Positions 16,235-24,445 of a DNA stretch of 64,000 bases are shown here, piece after piece. Below the pieces are notes generated by a model. That model was not told the DNA's origin and made no database searches. It was given only the letters and a program-made list of their open reading frames with translations. The position numbers and the translations under genes are program-made. Position 1 is the first letter of the stretch; every line of letters starts with the position of its first letter. The DNA is taken from contig CAMLQG010000005.1 of the NCBI GenBank assembly GCA_946482075.1, positions 1 through 64,000 on the forward strand. Reading direction: 5' to 3'. This DNA is from an uncultured Erythrobacteraceae bacterium. Its GTDB lineage: Bacteria > Pseudomonadota > Alphaproteobacteria > Sphingomonadales > Sphingomonadaceae.

Positions 16235-17230
16235 TTGCAGAGAAGCTTCACTTTCGCTGGTCGGAAAACCGATGGCCAAAACCTCGGATACGCCGAGTTT
16301 ATCGAACGCGAATTTTATCAGGGCGACCTGTCGGTCAAAGCCACCGACGATTTCATGATAACTGCGCAAAAGGCTCTTTCGCACCCCTTGAGCCTGATAC
16401 GCATGGTTTCCAACTCGGACGTGTTCTATCGGCGAGCCTGGCACCACATCCGCGGCAACAAAACCGGTTTGCGGGTCCTCTGGTTCGTTCGACGCGGAAC
16501 GGTCAAGCTCGTCCGGTCTCACAGCACCTATTCGATCCAGGCGGGAGAATGGGGGATGGTCGATTCCAACCTCCCATTTCATGCAAACACTCTCACCGAC
16601 GGTGGAAAGTTCGAAGTGCTTTACGCGGTCCTTCCAGCGCACCTCTATCTTTCGCATCTTCCCACCGCAAACAGTCTCGATGGACCGCTGAAGATCGACG
16701 GTACTGATGAAATTACCAGCCGTCTGCTTAATTTGCTCAGCGATTTGGGCCACGAGTTTAGCGCATCTGCAGCAGAACCGCTGGTCGATGCGCTTCTAGA
16801 AAATCTCGCCAATCGAGTCCGTGAAAGCATCGATTGGCAACCAGCCCGAGAGAGGAATGCAGCGACCCACGTCGCGCAGATCAAGGCACTGATCGCATGC
16901 AACCTGACCGATCCAAATCTCAAGCATGAGGATGTGGCCGCGCAGTGCGGGATGTCTTCGCGCTATCTGTATTATCTGCTGAAAGCCGAGAACACGACCT
17001 TTGCCAGATTGTTATGGAGCCAGCGTCTCGAAAAGGCTCGCGAGTGGCTCGGTTCGGAAAGTTTCCGTGAAAGCACGGTTCGCGAGATAGCATTGCGGGC
17101 AGGCTTCAAGGGAGCGTCCCATTTCAGCAGAAGCTTCAAAGCTGCATTCGGCGTGTCACCTGTTCAATACCGGGCAGAGGCTGCCGATGGCGAGAATGAC
17201 GTCGACCTTCCCAAGCAGTTGCTAAATTGA
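16235..17230 (+). CDS. AraC-family transcriptional regulator (TTG start)
   Basis: A 331-residue regulator with an N-terminal sensor domain like AraC_binding_2 (motifs YRRAWHHIRGNKTGLRVLWF and YSIQAGEWGMVDSNLPF). The C-terminal double helix-turn-helix covers about residues 220-315 (HEDVAAQCGMSSRYLYYLL, then STVREIALRAGFKGASHFSR) and ends with FKAAFGVSPVQYR. TTG 16235 is chosen because GGGAGAG lies about seven bases upstream and the next in-frame ATG is 40 codons later. Base composition is visibly less GC-rich than the neighbours, hinting at acquisition. It follows the aldehyde dehydrogenase and may control it or a distant catabolic operon. Confidence 0.88.
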   Translation: MQRSFTFAGRKTDGQNLGYAEFIEREFYQGDLSVKATDDFMITAQKALSHPLSLIRMVSNSDVFYRRAWHHIRGNKTGLRVLWFVRRGTVKLVRSHSTYSIQAGEWGMVDSNLPFHANTLTDGGKFEVLYAVLPAHLYLSHLPTANSLDGPLKIDGTDEITSRLLNLLSDLGHEFSASAAEPLVDALLENLANRVRESIDWQPARERNAATHVAQIKALIACNLTDPNLKHEDVAAQCGMSSRYLYYLLKAENTTFARLLWSQRLEKAREWLGSESFRESTVREIALRAGFKGASHFSRSFKAAFGVSPVQYRAEAADGENDVDLPKQLLN

Positions 17231-17386
17231 CAGTGAACCGACCGCCAGGCGCCAATATCCGCTTTCCACGCATCCGGTCCACCATCCCCGTAGAGCCAAA
17301 GGCGCGGCGAAAAGGTATCGGTTTCCGATTTGACATTCCTCCTCGATCCGCAAAGGGAGCGCTCGATCGCTATCGAGGAAGCTTCC

Positions 17387-17857
17387 GTGACGCCTGTATC
17401 CCTGCCCCCAGCCCCCCAAGGCTACCGGACCCTGCCCTTCTCGGGGTTCAGCGCGCTGGTCGGCCCCTTGTTCTGGCGTATCGGGCCCAAGGGGTTCGAG
17501 CTCGGGTTCCGCGTCACGCCCGACCAGTGCAACGGGATGCTCTCCGTGCATGGCGGGATGATCGCGACGCTGATGGACATGCAGCTCGCGCTCGGCGCGC
17601 GGGTCAATGACGAGCGGGTAAGGGACAATTACCTGCCGACGATCAGCCTTCAGCTCGATTATCTGAGCGGCGCTACATCCGGCGCCTGGGTCTATGGCCA
17701 GACCGAAGTCCTCAAAGTGACGCGCCGCATGGTGTTCGTGCAGGGTCTCGCCCTTACCGAAGGCGAAGTGATCGCGCGGGCCAGCGCCGTCCTCAAGATC
17801 GGCGAAAGCGCCAAGGGCACCGCAGTCGATGTCGGCGAATGGCTCCGGACGCGCTGA
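17387..17857 (+). CDS. PaaI-type hotdog thioesterase (GTG start)
   Basis: A 156-residue hotdog-fold protein with the PaaI/YbaW-like motif SVHGGMIATLMDMQLALGA, whose HGG and nearby Asp line the acyl-CoA thioesterase active site. The last strand (RMVFVQGLALTEGEVIARAS) also fits. I start at GTG 17387, preceded by GAGGAAG; an in-frame TTG at 17330 adds 19 residues without family support. It probably hydrolyses medium-chain or aromatic acyl-CoA, but the substrate is unknown. Gene length is normal for the family. Confidence 0.85.
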   Translation: MTPVSLPPAPQGYRTLPFSGFSALVGPLFWRIGPKGFELGFRVTPDQCNGMLSVHGGMIATLMDMQLALGARVNDERVRDNYLPTISLQLDYLSGATSGAWVYGQTEVLKVTRRMVFVQGLALTEGEVIARASAVLKIGESAKGTAVDVGEWLRTR

Positions 17858-17870
17858 TCCCGAACCGGTC

Positions 17871-18542
17871 TCAGCGCGTGGCCTTCAGCAGCATCCGCGC
17901 GGTCACCATGAACCACAGGCCGAACGCGCCGAGCCCCAGCCAGTAGCAGAACAGCCCGCTCCAGGCGAAAGCACCGGTCTTGAAGAAGGCCAGGAAGCCG
18001 CCGGGCAGGAAAGCCACGCCCATCCACACGTTGAACCACGCGAACCAACGCGGGAAGACCGGCGCCGGCGAACGGTCCTGGAAGACCGCGAGACCCAGAG
18101 CGCCGACCTGCAGCAGGCCGCCGATGACCGGCATGAAGATTATCATCCAGCCCAGATCGTTGAGCAGCTGGATGATCTCATCGGAGCGTTCGGGTCGGAA
18201 CGCGGCCGCGGTCCAGAAGGTGGAGCCCACCGCGCCGGGAATGCACACGACCACCACGCCCAGCGCCAGTTGCGCCTTGGCAAGCGTGGAGCCCACTCCG
18301 TCGATCCGTTCGATCTGGGTGGAAATCACGGCGTAGAACGGCGCCAGCATCGAGAAGGCGCCGACCATCAGCGTGCCCCCAATCAGGATGCCCCATTGAT
18401 TGTCGCGGAACCGCGCCGCGATCTCCGCCGCGCCCGATGACGGCTTGGGCGGCGGCAGGAAGCCCATCAGCGGCCAGAGCGCGACACCGATGATCACCGC
18501 TGCGAAGATACCGCACCACACGCAGAGACGCTGAGAATTCAT
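17871..18542 (-). CDS. Polytopic membrane protein of unknown function
   Basis: A 223-residue integral membrane protein with about six hydrophobic segments, among them LCVWCGIFAAVIIGVALWPL near the N-terminus and GLFCYWLGLGAFGLWFMVTA near the end. A charged loop (PKPSSGAAEIAARFRDN) follows the first helix. The arrangement resembles DUF4386-type membrane proteins, but I cannot name a function. ATG 18542 has GGGGGAT six bases before it; an in-frame ATG at 18557 is less well placed. It converges with the thioesterase gene. Confidence 0.75.
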   Translation of the reverse strand: MNSQRLCVWCGIFAAVIIGVALWPLMGFLPPPKPSSGAAEIAARFRDNQWGILIGGTLMVGAFSMLAPFYAVISTQIERIDGVGSTLAKAQLALGVVVVCIPGAVGSTFWTAAAFRPERSDEIIQLLNDLGWMIIFMPVIGGLLQVGALGLAVFQDRSPAPVFPRWFAWFNVWMGVAFLPGGFLAFFKTGAFAWSGLFCYWLGLGAFGLWFMVTARMLLKATR

Positions 18543-18677
18543 GTGCCCATCCCCCAATTACCAGCGAACAGGCTTATACGAGCGGCGGTCCGTCTCCCAA
18601 GACAGGATCTTTGAAATGAAGCCGGTCCGCATCAAGCGAACCGGCCCCTTGCGATGGATTGGCCGGCTTCCGGCGGA

Positions 18678-19127
18678 TCAGGCGGCTTCGGCATCCTCAT
18701 AGGCTTGTGCTTCGGCCGCGATGAGGATGTCGGCCAGCATCCAGTAAGCCTCGCCCCAGGCGGCCAGCACTCTGTCAGTGGCGACCTCCTCGCCCAGGAC
18801 TTCGCGGATCGCGGGCAGGAGCGCCGCGGCGACGGCGGGATAATGCTCGGGCTTTACCCCTGTCTCGACATGGCGCGCGACCATGCGGCCGACCGCCGGG
18901 CCGAGATTTTCCAGCCGGTCGATATTCTTCGCATAGGCCAGGATGGCGCCCGCCAGCCGGCGCGGCTGTTCTCCGCTGCGTTGCGCGGCCTTGTCGAACA
19001 TCGCCTCGATCTCCGGGTCCTGCAGCAGGCGGGCATACATCGCGGTAGTGATGGCGACGCCGTGCTTCTCGATCGCGGGTGCAGTGGCCTTGACGGTGGC
19101 GATGGCTTCGGAAGACGCAGTACGCAT
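18678..19127 (-). CDS. Single-domain flavohaemoglobin-type globin
   Basis: A 149-residue globin like the haem domain of flavohaemoglobin Hmp. The landmarks are Tyr31 (B10), Gln54 (E7), the proximal His86 (F8, in RMVARHVETG), Tyr96 (KPEHYP) and Glu126 (GEAYWM). These residues support O2 binding and NO dioxygenation. The FAD/NAD reductase domain of Hmp is absent, so an external reductase would be needed. AGGAGGT lies six bases before the ATG at 19127. The divergent NsrR-like gene and the two palindromes between them point to nitric-oxide control. Confidence 0.9.
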   Translation of the reverse strand: MRTASSEAIATVKATAPAIEKHGVAITTAMYARLLQDPEIEAMFDKAAQRSGEQPRRLAGAILAYAKNIDRLENLGPAVGRMVARHVETGVKPEHYPAVAAALLPAIREVLGEEVATDRVLAAWGEAYWMLADILIAAEAQAYEDAEAA

Positions 19128-19144
19128 GGGAGACCTCCTATTTG

Positions 19145-19161
19145 TGGTATATTAAATACCA
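19145..19161. promoter_or_regulatory. 17-bp near-perfect palindrome, candidate NsrR-type operator
   Basis: TGGTATATTAAATACCA is a dyad with a single mismatched pair. It begins 18 bases upstream of the globin ATG and probably overlaps its promoter. The AT-rich core resembles the general shape of NsrR sites, though not the enterobacterial consensus. Confidence 0.6.
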
Positions 19162-19168
19162 GTATTAA

Positions 19169-19189
19169 ATTTGCATGATTCGTGCAAAT
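19169..19189. promoter_or_regulatory. 21-bp near-perfect palindrome, second candidate operator
   Basis: From ATTTGCAT through GTGCAAAT the 21 bases at 19169-19189 are self-complementary except for one pair. It lies 24 bases (centre to centre about 26) from the palindrome at 19145. The TTTGCAT halves resemble the ATGCATTT halves of NsrR sites. Binding is inferred from position beside the Rrf2 gene. Confidence 0.6.
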
Positions 19190-19238
19190 CCTTTTCGTCA
19201 CGCATGTGTTCATCACCTAAACCCGCCCGGCACCGCCC

Positions 19239-19652
19239 ATGCAACTCACCCAGCACACCGACCTCGGCCTGCGCCTGCTCATCGTCCTCGCTCGCCAGGG
19301 CGGCGGGCCGATCGGCTTGCCCGCTTTCGCGACCGACCAGAAGCTGTCCTATAATCACGTCACCAAGGTGGCGCAGGCGTTGGGCCATGCGGGCTTCATC
19401 ACCAGCCAGCGCGGCCGCAGCGGCGGCGTCTCCCTCGCGCGACCGGCAGCCGAGATCACGGTGGGCGAAGTGGTCCGCGCGCTGGAGCCGAGCCTGCGCC
19501 TGGCGGATTGCGCGAATTGCGAGCTGCGCTTCGATTGCACCACCAGCGGTGTGCTGGCCAAAGCGCTGGCGGCGTTCCTCGACGTGCTGGACCACACGAC
19601 GCTTGCCGAAGCGGCGAAAGCGGGAAGTCCCGCGTCCCCCACCTGGGGCTAG
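19239..19652 (+). CDS. nsrR: Rrf2-family regulator, NsrR-like
   Basis: A 137-residue winged-helix regulator. It starts MQLTQHTDLGLRLLIVLA and has the NsrR-type recognition region KLSYNHVTKVAQALGHAGFI. Cys91, Cys94 and Cys100 (DCANCELRFDC) are the expected ligands of an NO-sensing Fe-S cluster. NsrR de-represses globin genes when NO destroys its cluster, and the divergent globin fits this exactly. The stop codon shares the CTAG tetramer with the convergent thioesterase stop. No strong ribosome-binding site is visible before the ATG. Confidence 0.87.
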   Translation: MQLTQHTDLGLRLLIVLARQGGGPIGLPAFATDQKLSYNHVTKVAQALGHAGFITSQRGRSGGVSLARPAAEITVGEVVRALEPSLRLADCANCELRFDCTTSGVLAKALAAFLDVLDHTTLAEAAKAGSPASPTWG

Positions 19653-20107
19653 TCCCGCTCTCCGGTCAGGAGCACGTCGATACGATTGTCGAAATCGTGC
19701 AGCAGCTGCTTCACTTCATCTGCGATCGCGCGGGGCCGATGGGTTTCCATGTCGACCGAGACGTGCACGATCCGGATCGCCGCGCGCAGATCCCCCTCCC
19801 CCTCCTCGGCCGCACCGCGCAGTTCGATCAGCGTGGTCAGGCTGGTCGTCCCGATCCGTTCCGTCACGCAGCACAGGTCGATCAGTTCGAAGGGCTGGAT
19901 AGGCTTCTTGAAGTCGATATTGGCGTTGGCGACATGGAACGACAGCATCGTATCACCGAACAGATCCATCCCCAGCCGCTTCCAATAGACCGAGATCGCG
20001 AGGTCGGCGTAATCGAGATAGCGCGCATTGAAGATCACCGCCTGCATGTCGGACTCGCCATAACGGGTGAGGATACGGTGGCGCAGCTTGAACGGGCTTG
20101 GTGGCAC
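19649..20107 (-). CDS. Acyl-CoA thioesterase, 4-hydroxybenzoyl-CoA thioesterase-like (GTG start)
   Basis: A 152-residue hotdog protein. The motif RYGESDMQAVIFNARYLDYAD matches the YbgC/4-hydroxybenzoyl-CoA thioesterase signature, in which the aspartate after YGE/YGD is catalytic. I start at GTG 20107 because GAAAGGA lies about ten bases upstream and the sequence then opens VPPSPFKLRHRILTRYGE; the in-frame ATG at 20155 adds 16 residues of doubtful value. It converges with nsrR and shares four bases at the stop. The physiological acyl-CoA is unknown. Confidence 0.86.
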   Translation of the reverse strand: MPPSPFKLRHRILTRYGESDMQAVIFNARYLDYADLAISVYWKRLGMDLFGDTMLSFHVANANIDFKKPIQPFELIDLCCVTERIGTTSLTTLIELRGAAEEGEGDLRAAIRIVHVSVDMETHRPRAIADEVKQLLHDFDNRIDVLLTGERD

Positions 20108-20250
20108 GAAGCGGGAATCCTTTCGACTTGGAAGCGCGACGTAACACGTTCGCAATCGAAACGCGCACGGTGTTGATGCGCGGATTGCTTGCTACGCGGG
20201 CGAACCGACGCTAATCGCGCGCACTTCCTACTTTTTCCGAGGATTCTGAG

Positions 20251-20607
20251 TTGACCGGCACCGCCCATCCCCACGGCCAGTTCATCCTGTCCGGGCCGAG
20301 CGAGAAGCTCGACGCGGCACATTGGCCAGTGCGGGGCGATCTGGCGCATATAGCTCTGGCCGGGCGCTATTTCGTGCCGCATTATGCCGTGCCGCAGCCT
20401 CGCCCGGTGCTGGAGGGAACGACGGTCCTGCGGGCCGCCCCGCGTGAGGATGCGGAACAGCGCGGCGAGCTTGCGTCGGGCACGCAGTTCAACGTGCTGG
20501 ACATCGCCGGCGAATGGGCCTGGGGTTGCGCCGGCGATGGCGGTTCGGTCGGTTATGTCCGGCTGACATCACTCGGCGGCCCGGCCGTAGGAGAAATAGC
20601 GGCATGA
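20251..20607 (+). CDS. SH3-like domain protein (TTG start)
   Basis: A 118-residue cytosolic protein without signal peptide. It resembles the N-terminal SH3 region of NlpC/P60-type dipeptidyl-peptidases: HIALAGRYFVPHYAVPQP, then VLRAAPREDAEQRGELASG, then WAWGCAGDGGSVGYVRLTSL. The catalytic NlpC/P60 part is absent. TTG 20251 follows GAGGA at a normal distance. The stop overlaps the argC ATG (ATGA), so this unexpected partner is translationally coupled to arginine biosynthesis. Function unknown. Confidence 0.75.
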   Translation: MTGTAHPHGQFILSGPSEKLDAAHWPVRGDLAHIALAGRYFVPHYAVPQPRPVLEGTTVLRAAPREDAEQRGELASGTQFNVLDIAGEWAWGCAGDGGSVGYVRLTSLGGPAVGEIAA

Positions 20608-21521
20608 GCGCGACGGTCTTCATCGATGGCGCAGCCGGCACGACCGGCCTGGAAATCGCGGAACGGCTGGCCGGACGACCGGAATTCACGCTGGTCGTGC
20701 TCGACGATGCGCGGCGCAAGGACGATGCTGCGCGCGCCGAAGCGCTGAACGACGCCGATTTCGTGATCCTGTGCCTGCCCGACGATGCCGCGCGCGATGC
20801 CGTCGCCATGATCCGCAACGACCGGACGCGGGTGATCGATGCATCCAGCGCGCATCGGGTCAGTGAAGGTTGGACCTACGGGTTCCCCGAACTGATCGGC
20901 CGCAATGCGGTCGCCGGGGCGATGCGGGTCAGCAATCCGGGCTGCTATCCCACCGGCTTTCTCGGCCTTGTCGCCCCGCTGGTGCGCGCCGGTTTCCTGA
21001 CGCCGGACTGGCATTACAGCTGCAACGCGGTCTCCGGCTATTCGGGCGGCGGCAAAGCGCTGATCCAGCGTTTCGAAGCCGATCCCGACATTGCCTTCCG
21101 CGCCTATGGGCTGACACTGGGCCACAAGCATGTGCCCGAGATGCAGCGCCATGCGGGCCTGCTCCATCCACCTGTCTTCTCGCCCGCCGTGGTGCCGGTC
21201 TATCGCGGCATGGTGGTGGAAGTGCCGCTGGCACTCGCCACGATGACCAATGCGGCCAATGCCGCGGAACTGCGTGCCGTCCTGGGCGACTTCTACGCCG
21301 GGAGCCCAATTGTCTCCATGGGGCCGGAAACGGCGGACGAACTATTGCTGCGCGGATCGGATGAAGCGAACGACCGGCTGGTGCTGCATGTCTTCGCAGA
21401 TGAAACCCATGCGCGACTCGTCTCCGTGCTCGACAATCTCGGCAAAGGGGCGAGCGGGGCGGCCGTGCAGTCGTTGAACCTGATGGCAGGCCTGCCGGAA
21501 ACCACCGGCCTCAGGCTTTGA
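20604..21521 (+). CDS. argC: N-acetyl-gamma-glutamyl-phosphate reductase (short type)
   Basis: NADPH-dependent reductase of the third step of arginine synthesis. At 305 residues it belongs to the short ArgC subgroup. The NAD(P) loop DGAAGTTGLEIAERL is at the N-terminus, the catalytic cysteine is Cys114 in SNPGCYPTGFLG, and the active-site histidine is in LGHKHVPEMQRHAG. ATG 20604 overlaps the SH3 gene stop. No other arg gene is adjacent. The hairpin at 21532-21547 lies just after the stop. Confidence 0.95.
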   Translation: MSATVFIDGAAGTTGLEIAERLAGRPEFTLVVLDDARRKDDAARAEALNDADFVILCLPDDAARDAVAMIRNDRTRVIDASSAHRVSEGWTYGFPELIGRNAVAGAMRVSNPGCYPTGFLGLVAPLVRAGFLTPDWHYSCNAVSGYSGGGKALIQRFEADPDIAFRAYGLTLGHKHVPEMQRHAGLLHPPVFSPAVVPVYRGMVVEVPLALATMTNAANAAELRAVLGDFYAGSPIVSMGPETADELLLRGSDEANDRLVLHVFADETHARLVSVLDNLGKGASGAAVQSLNLMAGLPETTGLRL

Positions 21522-21531
21522 TGCCTAATAT

Positions 21532-21547
21532 TCAGGCACGCGCCTGA
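21532..21547. terminator. 6-bp hairpin after argC
   Basis: TCAGGC-ACGC-GCCTGA is a perfect 6-bp stem 10 bases after the argC stop. It lacks a U-run, so it may be a weak terminator or a processing site. Confidence 0.35.
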
Positions 21548-21573
21548 CCAATATTTGCTCAGCGATTGCCTTT

Positions 21574-21592
21574 TGCACCGCAACCGGTAGCA
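21574..21592 (+). promoter_or_regulatory. Possible NtrC-like site upstream of glnB
   Basis: TGCACC at 21574-21579 and GGTAGCA at 21586-21592 approximate the TGCACC-N5-GGTGCA dyad bound by NtrC, with an inserted base in the second half. It lies about 100 bases upstream of the sigma54-like site. Weak on its own. Confidence 0.3.
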
Positions 21593-21676
21593 GGCACGTC
21601 TTGCCAGGCTGGAAAAGACTCTGTTGAATCCGCCCTTTTCGCAAGCGCAACGATGTCCTAACTCATGGCGCCATGC

Positions 21677-21692
21677 TTGGCATGATTCTTGA
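21677..21692 (+). promoter_or_regulatory. Sigma54-like promoter upstream of glnB
   Basis: TTGGCATGATTCTTGA has the -24 GG and the -12 position spaced by ten bases, close to TGGCAC-N5-TTGC, except that the final GC is GA. It lies about 80 bases upstream of the glnB start. Sigma54/NtrC control of glnBA is known in several alphaproteobacteria, which supports the reading. Confidence 0.4.
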
Positions 21693-21752
21693 TGATGAAG
21701 TGCCGGATGGAACATGAACAAACCGGCCCGCGATTCAGCGGTGCCGGGTTGA

Positions 21753-22112
<360 letters not shown>

Positions 22113-22190
22113 TTTCATCTCTTTCGCTCATGGGCCCGCCCGCGCCGAAGGGCTGCCCTGTTTCAATCGGCACAAGAAGGAAGAACCGTA

Positions 22191-23600
22191 ATGGCCAACG
22201 CAAAGGACATCATCAAGCGCATCAAGGAAGAGGAGATCGAGTGGGTCGATCTGCGCTTCACCGATCCGAAGGGCAAGTGGCAGCACCTCACCATGGTGTC
22301 GTCCGTTCTGGGCGAGGATGAGCTGGAAGACGGCCTGATGTTCGACGGCTCTTCGATCGAGGGCTGGAAGGCCATCAACGAATCCGACATGATCCTGAAG
22401 CCCGATCTGGACGCGGTCTATGTCGATCCGTTCAGCGCCACGCCGATGCTGATCATCTGCTGCGACATCGTCGAGCCTTCGAGCGGCGAACTCTACGCCC
22501 GCGATCCGCGTTCGACCGCCAAGCGCGCCGAAGCCTTCGTGAAGAGCTCGGGTGTGGGCGACACGGTCTATGTCGGTCCGGAAGCCGAGTTCTTCCTGTT
22601 CGACGACGTCCGCTTCTATGACGGCTATGACGGCAACGGCTTCAAGATCGACGACATAGAACTGCCGACCAATTCCGACAAGGAATTCGAAGGTGGCAAC
22701 CTGGCCCACCGTCCACGCGCCAAGGGCGGCTATTTCCCGGTCGCGCCGGTCGACAGCTGTGTCGACATCCGTGGCGAAATGGTTTCGACCATGATCGAAA
22801 TGGGCCTGCCCTGCGACAAGCACCACCATGAAGTCGCTTCGGCTCAGCACGAACTCGGCCTGACCTTCGGCACGCTGGTGCAGACGGCGGACCGCATGCA
22901 GGTCTACAAATATGTCGTGCAGCAGGTCGCGCAGGCCTATGGCAAGACGGCGACTTTCATGCCGAAGCCGATCAAGACGGACAACGGTTCGGGCATGCAT
23001 ACCCACATGTCGATCTGGGATGGCGGCAAGCCGCTCTTCGCCGGCAACGGCTATGCCGGCCTGTCGGACCTGTGCCTGTACTACATCGGCGGCGTCATCA
23101 AGCACGCCAAGGCGCTGAATGCCTTCACCAACCCGACCACCAACAGCTACAAGCGCCTGGTGCCGGGCTATGAAGCCCCCGTTCTGCTGGCCTATTCCGC
23201 CCGCAACCGCTCCGCGTCCTGCCGCATCCCCTACGGCTCGGGCGAAAAGGCGAAGCGCGTGGAATTCCGCTTCCCCGATGCGATGGCCAACCCCTATCTC
23301 TGCTATGCCGCGCTGCTCATGGCCGGGCTCGACGGGATCAAGAACAAGATCCATCCGGGCGAAGCCATGGACAAGAACCTGTACGATCTGCCGCCGGCCG
23401 AACTGGCCGAAGTGCCGACCGTCTGCGGTTCGCTGCGTGAAGCTCTCGAATCGCTGGAAGCCGATCACGAATTCCTGCTTCAGGGCGGCGTTTTCACCAA
23501 GGATCAGATCGATGCCTATATCGAACTGAAATGGCCGGAAGTGATGCGCTGGGAAACCACGCCGAGCGCGGTCGAGTTCGACATGTACTACAGCGCCTGA
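22191..23600 (+). CDS. glnA: Glutamine synthetase type I
   Basis: ATP-dependent ligase making glutamine from glutamate and ammonia, a dodecamer of 469-residue subunits. Visible landmarks are [10 protein letters not shown] near the N-terminus, the metal ligand region [11 protein letters not shown], the [14 protein letters not shown] loop, [23 protein letters not shown] and [13 protein letters not shown]. Tyr398 in NLYDLP is the adenylylation site, so it is probably controlled by GlnE. ATG 22191 follows AAGGAAG. An intrinsic terminator closes the unit at 23638-23668. Confidence 0.98.
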   Translation: MANAKDIIKRIKEEEIEWVDLRFTDPKGKWQHLTMVSSVLGEDELEDGLMFDGSSIEGWKAINESDMILKPDLDAVYVDPFSATPMLIICCDIVEPSSGELYARDPRSTAKRAEAFVKSSGVGDTVYVGPEAEFFLFDDVRFYDGYDGNGFKIDDIELPTNSDKEFEGGNLAHRPRAKGGYFPVAPVDSCVDIRGEMVSTMIEMGLPCDKHHHEVASAQHELGLTFGTLVQTADRMQVYKYVVQQVAQAYGKTATFMPKPIKTDNGSGMHTHMSIWDGGKPLFAGNGYAGLSDLCLYYIGGVIKHAKALNAFTNPTTNSYKRLVPGYEAPVLLAYSARNRSASCRIPYGSGEKAKRVEFRFPDAMANPYLCYAALLMAGLDGIKNKIHPGEAMDKNLYDLPPAELAEVPTVCGSLREALESLEADHEFLLQGGVFTKDQIDAYIELKWPEVMRWETTPSAVEFDMYYSA

Positions 23601-23637
23601 TCCAGGCTGTTACGGCCTTCAAGGCTGAAGGAAATGG

Positions 23638-23668
23638 GGGGCGTCCGGGAAACCGGGCGCCCCTTTTT
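23638..23668 (+). terminator. Rho-independent terminator of glnBA
   Basis: Bases 23638-23648 pair with 23653-23663 in an 11-bp stem (one G-U pair) closed by a GAAA loop and followed directly by TTTTT. It lies 37 bases after the glnA stop. This is the clearest intrinsic terminator in the window. Confidence 0.9.
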
Positions 23669-23811
23669 CCTGCAGGAACGAGGCCGGGCGGGCGCAGCGT
23701 CAGGCGGATCGCGCCACAGCAGCGACGAGTTGAGCGGTAAGCGGAACGCTCGATCCGGAATCCCGTTGAGCGAGGCGGGAGGGCATGAAAAGCAAAAGGA
23801 AGGATGCCCAA

Positions 23812-24231
23812 ATGCCCCGTTCTATCCTCTTCGGTGCCGTTGCCACCGCCTTGGTCGCCACGAGCGCCCCGCTGATGCCGGTCATGGCAGCAGACCCTTA
23901 CGGCACCCCCTATTCCGCTGCCGCGCCCGACGATCGGGCAGCGATCACGGTCCTTGCGCCGCGCGTGCGCAGGGATCGCAGTTCCGGCCCGATCCCGACC
24001 GAGACGATATCGACCCAGGCCGTGGTCTATATCGACGATCTCGACCTGCGGACCGCTTCGGGTCGCGACGAGCTCGACATGCGCGTGAGGTCAGCCGCCA
24101 GGGAAGCCTGCGACTGGCTGGACGAAGTCTATCCGATGTCGGAACCCGTCGGTTCGAGCAGCTGCGAAAGCGACGCGATCAAGACTGCCCAGCGCCAGGT
24201 GGATGACGCGATCAACAGTTACGGGGGCTGA
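23812..24231 (+). CDS. UrcA family exported protein
   Basis: A 139-residue exported protein of the UrcA family, small proteins common in Sphingomonadales and Caulobacterales whose function is unknown. The signal peptide spans MPRSILFGAVATALVATSAP to about residue 26 (AMA/AADP-like cleavage). The mature part has the family pattern VVYIDDLDLRTASGRDELDMRV, then a cysteine in AREACDWLDE and a second in SSSCESDAI, probably a disulfide. ATG 23812 is preferred because AAGGAAGGA precedes it and a signal peptide follows; an ATG at 23785 adds nine residues. Confidence 0.82.
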   Translation: MPRSILFGAVATALVATSAPLMPVMAADPYGTPYSAAAPDDRAAITVLAPRVRRDRSSGPIPTETISTQAVVYIDDLDLRTASGRDELDMRVRSAAREACDWLDEVYPMSEPVGSSSCESDAIKTAQRQVDDAINSYGG

Positions 24232-24445
24232 TCGCTGAATGCGGTGGAAGGCGGCATCCGTTGCCTTCCACCTTGCTCTGTCGCCCGACCCTTCGACACC
24301 CCTGCGGCGTCGCTCAGGATAAACTGTCCTTCGGGCAGGCCGGATCTTTCCAGTTTTGACGTGTTCAGCGCAATTTTCCATTTTCCTACACATCCCTCTG
24401 TTCGATAAATGTTCCGCCTCACGCGAGTCGGCAGGGGGCATATCC

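Noticed and set aside
16172..16753. A 193-codon open frame on the minus strand opposite the AraC gene
   Set aside because: It is fully antisense to a well-supported AraC regulator, has no recognisable domain and no ribosome-binding site. Long antisense frames are common in GC-rich DNA.
21583..21605. GGCACGTCTTGCC as a sigma54 promoter
   Set aside because: The GG and GC are separated by eight bases instead of ten, which abolishes sigma54 recognition.
24283..24340. A possible eighth, degenerate copy of the palindromic repeat
   Set aside because: Pieces such as CCTTCGACA and CTGTCCTTCGGGCAGG resemble the arms, but neither arm is complete and they do not pair well.
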